From NCBI GenBank assembly GCA_000991805.1, contig LBSF01000041.1, positions 1 through 5,426 on the forward strand: 5,426 nt of DNA, read 5' to 3'. Origin of the DNA: a candidate division WS6 bacterium GW2011_GWC2_36_7. GTDB lineage: Bacteria; Patescibacteriota; Dojkabacteria; SC72. Of the stretch, positions 1 to 5,426 are shown piece after piece. Position 1 is the stretch's first letter; every line of letters starts with the position of its first letter. Below the pieces are notes generated by a model. It searched no databases. It saw only the letters and a list, made by a program, of their open reading frames with translations, and was not told the origin of the DNA. A program made the position numbers and the translations under genes.

Positions 1-830
<830 letters not shown>

Positions 831-858
831 ATTGATTCAAAGTTTATTCATAATCATT

Positions 859-887
859 AAGGCTTGTACTGCCTACAGCCTTTTTCT
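859..887 (+). terminator. Terminator-like hairpin in the RuBisCO-proS spacer
   Basis: AAGGCTTGTA (859-868) pairs with TACAGCCTT (874-882), with one bulged T at 864 and a 5-nt loop, giving nine base pairs. On the plus strand the arm runs into five T (881-885) and a pyrimidine-rich stretch, the layout of an intrinsic terminator. No plus-strand gene precedes it, so it would only stop antisense transcription leaving proS. On the minus strand, the direction of RuBisCO and proS, the stem lacks a good U-tract and would be a structured element in the leader or spacer. Confidence 0.35.
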
Positions 888-997
888 GTCTTGTATATTT
901 AAAAGATTAGACGTGTTTGAATAACCAATTGCATATTAAAAAGGAAGAGAAGAACGGTAGTATAAGGTAAAGCAGTGATGAACTTTTTCTGAACGAA

Positions 998-1017
998 GGC
1001 CTGGCTATGGCCTGGCC
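998..1017. repeat. REP-like imperfect palindrome, copy 2
   Basis: Second copy of the repeat at 813-830, here extended by one base on each side so that the outer arms are GGCC (998-1001) and GGCC (1014-1017). The inner GGC/GCC pairs enclose a TATG loop, with a single T·T mismatch between inner and outer stems. It starts 2 nt after the RuBisCO stop codon in the transcript sense, so the mRNA would end in or pass through this hairpin. No U-tract follows it on the minus strand, which makes it more likely a 3'-end protecting or attenuating structure than a full intrinsic terminator. Confidence 0.72.
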
Positions 1018-1019
1018 TG

Positions 1020-2396
1020 TTAAATGATCTTAGGACCAAATCCCCAATGATGAGCAGCTTTAGCTAATGCAGTATCTGGATGTTCGACAATCCATTGCTC
1101 CATATTACCTCTGCCCAATACCACATCCTTTGCCTGGATTACGGCCTCTACACCTGCTTCAATACCCCATGGGTGCCCAAGAACTCCACCACCCGTCTGG
1201 ATGATAATGTCTTCCCCAAGTTGATGTAAGACCTCAGGAATAGTACCTGGATGTAAGCCCCCTGAAGCTACATGCCATACGGGTTTCATCCCATACCAGT
1301 TCTGTCCCAAGGTCATGCTTGAAGCTGGAGTAATATCCAACTGTAAAGCATCTCTAATAAGTTTAGGCTCGCCATAGTTTTCCATTTTAGTATTAGGTGC
1401 CCCACCATGAAGTGAATCCACACCCAGCATCCTCATGATTTTAGCAGTCACGATCATGGACATGGAAAAGTCTTTGATTTCGCCCTTGTCATACACCCCA
1501 GGACCAGATTCCCTGTCAAAAAGGCTATGCATCGCCCTATGTGCATGTATTGCTAACCCCGGGTTATGCATTCTCATAGTTTGAATCGCACTAAATCCGG
1601 TAGTAACAATATCCATCATCATCCATCTTCCGCCCTGTGCTTTGATTTTGTCTGCTCTCTGTATCATCACATCCAGATTTGAGTGCGTCACATTACAAAG
1701 ATAGAATTTTCGTTGTCCCGTCTTTCTTTCTACTTCCCTCAGCACCCTATGTATTAATTCACATCTGTCATCAAAAGTATTAAATCTAAGACTTGTCAGA
1801 TTCTCATCGTCCTTAATACCATGATATTGAGCATTTGCAGCACTAAAAAGTATCTCTGCCAACTTTGCCTGTTCCTTGGCTGTACGTCCTACTTTTGGTT
1901 TAGGAACAGTACAAAGCAATGGGCCTTCTTCAACATGTAAAAGCTCTCTCATCCCATCAATTCCAAACTGCGGACCTTGAAATGATTGAATAATATCTTT
2001 AGGAAAACGAATATCTAAGCATCGGAATGCCTTAAGCATCTTCATTCCATCGATATTCCCTACCACTCCTGCCAATATTCCTGACATATTGTCTAATTCG
2101 AAGAGTTCCTTCTTGTACGCTATCTTGAATGTCTTAGTCTCTGGTTCTAGATCAAATGCTACTGCCCTAAGCTTTTCTGCCATTCGTACGCCTGAATCAC
2201 GACCAGAATATACATCTGTCCATGTCCCAGTGGAGCTTTCTGCAGCGCATGCAGCCACTACATCTTCAAATTTGTCCATACCAATACCATCAGCAAGCTC
2301 AATATCGAGGTATGTAATGATGTAATTCTCGTCTGGGTTCTTAGGTTTCCAGCCTTTTGGGGCAATGTAACCGTTGTGTGTAGCTCCAATAACCAT
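1020..2396 (-). CDS. rbcL: RuBisCO large subunit, form III-like (archaeal / CPR type)
   Basis: Ribulose-1,5-bisphosphate carboxylase, 458 residues, cytoplasmic, giving two 3-phosphoglycerate from RuBP and CO2. Known form III and II/III enzymes act in the AMP pathway, which salvages nucleotide ribose. All catalytic positions are visible (spinach numbers in brackets): E53 [60], T58-W59 [65-66], N114 [123], K166 and K168 [175, 177], carbamylated K195 with D197-E198 [201, 203-204], H286-R287 [294-295], H290 [298], H330 [327], K337 [334], S378-G379-G380 [379-381] and G402-G403 [403-404]. The VPKPKVG signature (164-170) and SGGLHPG (378-384) match form III rather than form I or IV. Oddities are an insertion of about 10 residues near 293-309 and an unusual loop 6 (330-342). 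The partner genes AMP phosphorylase and R15P isomerase are not in the window. ATG 2396 has no Shine-Dalgarno sequence; the stop is TAA. Confidence 0.95.
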   Translation of the reverse strand: MVIGATHNGYIAPKGWKPKNPDENYIITYLDIELADGIGMDKFEDVVAACAAESSTGTWTDVYSGRDSGVRMAEKLRAVAFDLEPETKTFKIAYKKELFELDNMSGILAGVVGNIDGMKMLKAFRCLDIRFPKDIIQSFQGPQFGIDGMRELLHVEEGPLLCTVPKPKVGRTAKEQAKLAEILFSAANAQYHGIKDDENLTSLRFNTFDDRCELIHRVLREVERKTGQRKFYLCNVTHSNLDVMIQRADKIKAQGGRWMMMDIVTTGFSAIQTMRMHNPGLAIHAHRAMHSLFDRESGPGVYDKGEIKDFSMSMIVTAKIMRMLGVDSLHGGAPNTKMENYGEPKLIRDALQLDITPASSMTLGQNWYGMKPVWHVASGGLHPGTIPEVLHQLGEDIIIQTGGGVLGHPWGIEAGVEAVIQAKDVVLGRGNMEQWIVEHPDTALAKAAHHWGFGPKII

Positions 2397-2425
2397 AGGG
2401 GCAATATGTTTAATTAGGTATATAC

Positions 2426-2454
2426 ATATTAGAGGAGAACGATTAGTTTGTAAA
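2426..2454 (-). promoter_or_regulatory. Predicted promoter of the RuBisCO gene
   Basis: On the minus strand there is a -35 box TTTACA (2449-2454, 5 of 6), a 17-bp spacer and a -10 box TAATAT (2426-2431, 4 of 6). Transcription would start near 2419 and leave a leader of roughly 23 nt before ATG 2396, with no Shine-Dalgarno sequence in it. A weaker alternative is CATATT, which ends 6 nt before the ATG. The -35 box lies on top of the rlmN -35 box on the other strand. Confidence 0.5.
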
Positions 2455-2476
2455 TCACGCTAAAGAACAATATAAT
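2448..2476 (+). promoter_or_regulatory. Predicted promoter of rlmN, likely leaderless
   Basis: A perfect TATAAT (2471-2476) is preceded by a 17-bp spacer and TTGTAA (2448-2453, 4 of 6 to TTGACA). The -10 box ends 6 nt before the ATG at 2483, so the expected transcription start is at the A of the start codon or within a base or two of it. There is no room for a Shine-Dalgarno leader. Confidence 0.7.
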
Positions 2477-2482
2477 GGGCAT

Positions 2483-3484
2483 ATGTTTAAAAGATTCCTT
2501 AAGAACAACAATGTACAGGGTTACAGAGTTCAACAGCTGTATGACCAGTACTTCAAACAGGTTATATCCTCATGGGATGAACTTACTAATTGGCCTAAAG
2601 ACCTAAGAGAGAAGCTTAAGGAGGAGGTTCCTTTTACAGAATTAGTGAATTTTACTGAATTTCCCTCTTCCGATCACAAGACTATCAAGGTGCTGACAAA
2701 TACTAAGGAAGGGTTTCCTGTTGAGAGTGTGTTGATGCGCAACAAAGACCGTATTACCGTGTGTATTAGCTGTATGAGTGGTTGTCCTGTTGGTTGTAAA
2801 TTTTGTGCTACTGGGAGAATGGGTTTAAACAAAAGCCTCTCTACCCATGAGATTATGGATCAGATTATGTATTTCCAAAGGAAGTTGAAAGCTACTGGTG
2901 AGAAGATTACCAATATTGTGTATATGGGTATGGGCGAGCCTCTGCTCAATTTGAAACATGTTTCTGAGTCTATCAATTTACTAACAGATAGCAATGTTAT
3001 GGCAATGAGTGCTAGAAGGATTACTGTATCTACTTCTGGATATATTCCTCAATTAGAAGAGTTTTTGAAGAAGGATATGGGTGTTAATCTGGCTATTAGT
3101 CTTCATGCTCCTAATCAAAAGCTTCGTGAGAAGCTTATGCCTACTGTTGCGAAGTTAAATCCTTTAGACAAGCTTATGGAGGTTTTAATTAAGGATCAAA
3201 AGAAGAGGAACAAGAAGATTACGTATGAGTATCTAATGCTTAAGGATATTACTGATACTCCTGAGTGTGCCAAGGAATTGGCTAAGTTACTTAAGAATCA
3301 GATTGTACTTGTTAACCTTATTAACTTTAACAAGGTTAATGGTATTTCCTATGAACCTAGTACTAGAAAAAGGATTGAGGGTTTTAAAGCGGTATTGGAT
3401 AGTAGAGGTATTACTAATACATTAAGATATTCATATGGGAGTGATATTAAGGGAGCTTGTGGGCAGTTGGCTAGCATTTCATAA
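2483..3484 (+). CDS. rlmN: Dual-specificity 23S rRNA (A2503-C2) / tRNA (A37-C2) methyltransferase RlmN
   Basis: Radical SAM enzyme that methylates C2 of A2503 in 23S rRNA and, in several bacteria, of A37 in some tRNAs. The 4Fe-4S ligands are C101, C105 and C108 (CxxxCxxC in GCPVGCKFCATG). The two cysteines of the ping-pong methyl transfer are C94 (E. coli C118) and C326 in GACGQLA (E. coli C355). E81 aligns with the general base E105. MGMGEPLLN (148-156) is the SAM-binding GEP segment, and LAISLHAPN (203-211) and EYLML (249-253) favour RlmN over the related antibiotic-resistance enzyme Cfr. The protein has 333 residues against 384 in E. coli, mainly through a shorter C-terminus. The usual SSQVGC before the cluster is SCMSGC here, adding a cysteine at 97. 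The gene diverges from RuBisCO and has its own promoter. No convincing terminator separates it from the next gene. Confidence 0.94.
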   Translation: MFKRFLKNNNVQGYRVQQLYDQYFKQVISSWDELTNWPKDLREKLKEEVPFTELVNFTEFPSSDHKTIKVLTNTKEGFPVESVLMRNKDRITVCISCMSGCPVGCKFCATGRMGLNKSLSTHEIMDQIMYFQRKLKATGEKITNIVYMGMGEPLLNLKHVSESINLLTDSNVMAMSARRITVSTSGYIPQLEEFLKKDMGVNLAISLHAPNQKLREKLMPTVAKLNPLDKLMEVLIKDQKKRNKKITYEYLMLKDITDTPECAKELAKLLKNQIVLVNLINFNKVNGISYEPSTRKRIEGFKAVLDSRGITNTLRYSYGSDIKGACGQLASIS

Positions 3485-3530
3485 TCTTGAGTTTGATCTC
3501 ATTAAAAAATCATTTTCCACAAAAATGTTG

Positions 3531-3539
3531 TGATAAAAT
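3531..3539 (+). promoter_or_regulatory. Extended -10 promoter of the nuclease gene
   Basis: TGATAAAAT combines an extended -10 TGn with TAAAAT (3534-3539, 5 of 6). The box ends 6 nt before ATG 3546, the same spacing as at rlmN, so a leaderless message is expected. The -35 region is poor (CATTTT at 3511-3516), which an extended -10 can compensate. Confidence 0.5.
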
Positions 3540-3545
3540 TTGTGT

Positions 3546-3950
3546 ATGAAGAAAGGAATCATAACCAAGGAAATTGGAGCTTCTCCAAATTACGACGAGA
3601 ATAAAGCTGGCGATTATTTCGCTAATCTTGGCTACGATATCTTTTTTCTCACTATTAGTAAGACTTTACATCACACATCACCAGATATAGAAATGTGTGA
3701 CAAAAAATGGGAAATAAAAACTCCCAAAGGGAATGGGAAATACACCATAGAGCATCTAATTCAGCATGCTTCCAAACAGTCGAAGTACATTATTATTGAT
3801 TTGCGTCAATGCAAAATGTCAGAATCAAAGGCATTATCAAAGATTCAAACAGAGTCAAGTTTACGAAAGGTTATCAAAACTGTACTGGTAATTACAAAAT
3901 CGAAAAATCTATTGATTCTAAAAGGCAAGTTTGGTAATATGAAGGCATAG
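3546..3950 (+). CDS. Small PD-(D/E)XK nuclease resembling the CdiA C-terminal tRNase domain
   Basis: The protein has 134 residues from ATG 3546; a TTG at 3540 would add two residues but overlaps the promoter spacing. A nuclease core is readable: E18 in an N-terminal helix (YDENKAGDYFANLGYDI), then SPD with D47, eight residues, and WEIK with E56 and K58, forming a PD-(D/E)XK active site. It is followed by KTPKG (58-62), a helix with AxKQSK (75-80) and the strand YIIIDLR (81-87). This order matches the CdiA_C tRNase family known from contact-dependent inhibition toxins, whose members cut tRNA; the match is from memory of the family pattern. There is no signal peptide, membrane segment or delivery domain, so it acts in the cell that makes it or is a domesticated enzyme. 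No immunity gene follows: a terminator starts right after the TAG stop and the next gene is convergent. The nuclease call is good; the RNA substrate is inference. Confidence 0.75.
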   Translation: MKKGIITKEIGASPNYDENKAGDYFANLGYDIFFLTISKTLHHTSPDIEMCDKKWEIKTPKGNGKYTIEHLIQHASKQSKYIIIDLRQCKMSESKALSKIQTESSLRKVIKTVLVITKSKNLLILKGKFGNMKA

Positions 3951-3994
3951 GAATACCTCCTTTGTCGGATGACTTAGGAGGTATTCTTTTTTTT
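3951..3994 (+). terminator. Intrinsic terminator of the nuclease gene
   Basis: GAATACCTCC (3951-3960) and GGAGGTATTC (3977-3986) form a perfect 10-bp stem with a 16-nt loop, followed by eight T (3987-3994). The stem starts immediately after the TAG stop of the nuclease gene. On the minus strand the same stem lies a few bases after the nucleotidyltransferase stop but has no U-tract beyond it. It is therefore a plus-strand terminator, although the hairpin could still protect the 3' end of the opposing message. Confidence 0.92.
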
Positions 3995-3999
3995 ATCGT

Positions 4000-4833
4000 C
4001 TATTGCTTAAACCTGCGAACCTCTTTCTTCGCAAAATTCACTATATATTTAATAAATTCCTCGTCGAAAATGATATTTTGTGCCTTAGCCTTTTGATGCG
4101 CAATTTCCAAATATAAATTTAAGGCATTGATATAACTTTCTGAGATATCTACCATCCCATCTGAAGGAAAAACCTTTTTAAGCTTCAATATATCTTCTTT
4201 TGTCATTCTTTTATAAAGAACTTTTGCTACATGAGCTCTTACTCTCTCCTCTTCATTGACTAATTGCCAACTCATGTATTTTTCATTAAGAATTATAAGC
4301 AAAGCATCAGTTAAACTTTCCCACCTGCGATATATATCAAAATCTTTTCTAAAGAAATTCTTCGTTGTTCTTGGAATTCCAAACAGAACATTCATTAAAT
4401 CATAGCCTACTGTCTTTTTAATATCATATACTTTGCAATCTCTGTCTAATCCTTCTGCAGAATCATTATGAAAAGCTGTGATTATCGGACTAAACGGAAC
4501 CCCAAACCCATCTCTTTCAATACTCATATCTATCTTTTGATATGGCGAATAGTCCATAAGCATAATCATTTCTGTGAATTTATTCTCATTGGATATAAAG
4601 GGAAATGTTTGCCTAATTAAAGAAATCTCCTTTTCGATAATGCGATGAACTTTTCGTTGTGTTAAATATGGATCCTTTGAAATAATACGGATATCAACAT
4701 CAGAGAAAGAATCAGAGATCCCTTCAACTATTTTCCCCCATATTTCTATCTTCCATACTTCTTGCTCTTTTGAGAAAACCTCTATAAGTTTGTTACATAA
4801 TTGCTGTGCTTTTGATTCCATCTTTATTAACAT
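4000..4833 (-). CDS. Polymerase-beta-fold nucleotidyltransferase of unknown substrate
   Basis: The protein has 277 residues. Its N-terminal domain has the nucleotidyltransferase hallmark: G33, then G38 and S44-D45-V-D47 (metal-binding DxD), with a likely third carboxylate D102 in KIDMSI. The usual Gly-Ser pair that holds the nucleotide phosphates is G33-K34 here, a departure that could alter activity. The rest (about 140-277) is predicted helical and charged. Length and layout resemble aminoglycoside adenylyltransferases of the ANT(6) kind, but I cannot name a substrate; other relatives are tRNA-modifying or antitoxin-type nucleotidyltransferases. The start may be ATG 4833 or ATG 4821; neither has a Shine-Dalgarno sequence. 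The gene begins 16 nt after the 3' end of tRNA-Pro and probably lies on the same transcript as argS and the tRNA, being freed by tRNA 3' processing. It is AT-richer than RuBisCO and convergent with the nuclease gene. Confidence 0.75.
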   Translation of the reverse strand: MLIKMESKAQQLCNKLIEVFSKEQEVWKIEIWGKIVEGISDSFSDVDIRIISKDPYLTQRKVHRIIEKEISLIRQTFPFISNENKFTEMIMLMDYSPYQKIDMSIERDGFGVPFSPIITAFHNDSAEGLDRDCKVYDIKKTVGYDLMNVLFGIPRTTKNFFRKDFDIYRRWESLTDALLIILNEKYMSWQLVNEEERVRAHVAKVLYKRMTKEDILKLKKVFPSDGMVDISESYINALNLYLEIAHQKAKAQNIIFDEEFIKYIVNFAKKEVRRFKQ

Positions 4834-4849
4834 TTAATAAAAAACAATC

Positions 4850-4923
4850 TCGGGGTGACTCGACTTGAACGAGCGACCTCTACGTCCCGAACGTAGCGTT
4901 CTAGCCAACTGAACTACACCCCG
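4850..4923 (-). tRNA. tRNA-Pro (anticodon CGG)
   Basis: A 74-nt cloverleaf on the minus strand. The acceptor stem is CGGGGTG/CACCCCG (7 bp) and the D stem GTTC/GAAC has a GG-containing loop. The anticodon stem is CTACG/CGTAG with loop TTCGGGA, giving anticodon CGG, which reads CCG. The variable loop is AGGTC. The T stem is GCTCG/CGAGT, one G·U pair, with loop TTCAAGT. The discriminator is A73. CCA is not encoded (GATT follows), so it must be added after transcription. G37 is present, as expected for tRNA-Pro. The tRNA starts 7 nt after the argS stop. Confidence 0.97.
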
Positions 4924-4930
4924 TACTCAT

Positions 4931-5426
4931 TTACATCTCATCCACAACCCCTATACCAAGTAGTTCTAACCCATTCCTCATCGTTAGCATTGTAGCTTGT
5001 ACAATTGCTAGTAATGATGCTCTATCCTTTTCGGGAGCTTCTAATACAGAAACCTGCTGATAGAAATTGTTAAAAGATTGTGCAAGATCGAAGACGTACT
5101 GGGACAATGTTGAAGGTGCGTAGTTTAAACCCGAAGCTAGCAGAATCTGTTTAGACTTGCCAAGTGTCTCGGCCAAACTCTTCACTGCGGCATTCTCGAG
5201 AATGCTCTCATCAATATTTCCCCCATTTTCAATTTCTGTGTTGTTTTTTAACAAAGATTTACACCTCGCATACACATACAAAAGATATGGACCCGTATCA
5301 CCATCAAAACTCAAAGCCTTAGTCTGATCAAACACAATATCACCACCTACTCCAACCTTTAGAAATGCATATTTAATAGCTGCAATAGCTATCTTTTGAC
5401 TCTTCTCCTCGATACCATCAGTAACT
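4931..5426 (-). CDS. argS: Arginyl-tRNA synthetase, C-terminal 164 residues (gene enters from the right edge)
   Basis: Class I aminoacyl-tRNA synthetase that attaches arginine to tRNA-Arg. The reading frame is open to the window edge, starting VTDGIEEKSQKIAIAAIKYA. It continues through IVFDQTKALSFDGDTGPYLL, the ArgRS segment just before the C-terminal anticodon-binding (DALR) domain. The helical DALR domain follows, with FDLAQSFNNFYQQVSVL, a typical signature, and the end GLELLGIGVVDEM fits the normal C-terminus, so the 3' end is intact. The GTG near 5335 is an internal valine codon and not a start. The catalytic HIGH and KMSKS-type regions lie outside the window. The stop is TAA, 7 nt before tRNA-Pro, which implies the tRNA is cut out of the argS transcript or carries a promoter inside argS. 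Confidence 0.96.
   Translation of the reverse strand, partial: VTDGIEEKSQKIAIAAIKYAFLKVGVGGDIVFDQTKALSFDGDTGPYLLYVYARCKSLLKNNTEIENGGNIDESILENAAVKSLAETLGKSKQILLASGLNYAPSTLSQYVFDLAQSFNNFYQQVSVLEAPEKDRASLLAIVQATMLTMRNGLELLGIGVVDEM

Noticed and set aside
2089..2325. Open reading frame of 78 codons on the plus strand
   Set aside because: It lies fully inside RuBisCO on the opposite strand, in a region coding for conserved active-site residues, so it is a shadow.
2432..2450. AGGAG on the plus strand as a ribosome binding site
   Set aside because: The only start-like codon downstream within range is TTG followed at once by TAA. The sequence lies upstream of the rlmN -10 box and would not be in that mRNA.
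3485..3512. Possible terminator for rlmN
   Set aside because: Only a 4-bp TGAG/CTCA stem is followed by TTAAAAAATC rather than a T-run, which is too weak to call.
3546..4850. Integrated island with attachment repeats at the tRNA-Pro 3' end
   Set aside because: I found no second copy of the tRNA 3' end sequence in the window and no integrase gene, so there is no direct support.
5333..5335. GTG as a start codon for a short 134-residue protein
   Set aside because: The frame is open upstream to the window edge and matches ArgRS throughout, so the GTG is an internal valine.

Overview
The window looks like bacterial DNA, most plausibly from the Candidate Phyla Radiation (Patescibacteria) or a similar reduced genome. 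The grounds are a form III-type (archaeal-like) RuBisCO beside bacterial housekeeping genes, a eukaryotic/archaeal-type prolyl-tRNA synthetase, TATAAT-type promoters, an intrinsic terminator, a tRNA without encoded CCA, and no convincing Shine-Dalgarno sequence before any of the five gene starts. RlmN, ArgRS and the sigma70-like promoters argue against an archaeon. The lineage is inferred from these traits; no phylogeny was run. The standard genetic code fits all the genes.

Left block (1-2396, minus strand): a complete RuBisCO large-subunit gene is followed, after a 225-bp spacer, by the 5' part of proS, which runs off the left edge. The spacer has an 18-bp imperfect palindrome at each end (one copy 2 nt after the RuBisCO stop, one about 20 nt before proS) and a terminator-like hairpin between them.

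Middle block (2397-3994, plus strand): an 86-bp divergent region carries back-to-back promoters with overlapping -35 boxes, one for RuBisCO and one for rlmN (23S rRNA/tRNA A2 methyltransferase). Downstream of rlmN is a small gene for a PD-(D/E)XK nuclease resembling the tRNase toxin domain found at the C-terminus of CdiA proteins. It has its own extended -10 promoter and a strong intrinsic terminator and no evident immunity partner. In both plus-strand genes the -10 box ends 6 nt before the ATG, which predicts leaderless mRNAs.

Right block (4000-5426, minus strand): the 3' part of argS is followed after 7 nt by tRNA-Pro(CGG), and 16 nt later by a polymerase-beta-fold nucleotidyltransferase of unknown substrate, convergent with the nuclease gene. 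The three may share one transcript cut by tRNA processing.

Functionally, most of the window serves translation (ProRS, ArgRS, tRNA-Pro, RlmN). RuBisCO is the metabolic exception and probably acts in nucleotide salvage (AMP pathway), although AMP phosphorylase and ribose-1,5-bisphosphate isomerase are not in this window. The nuclease and the nucleotidyltransferase are the accessory, least understood genes.
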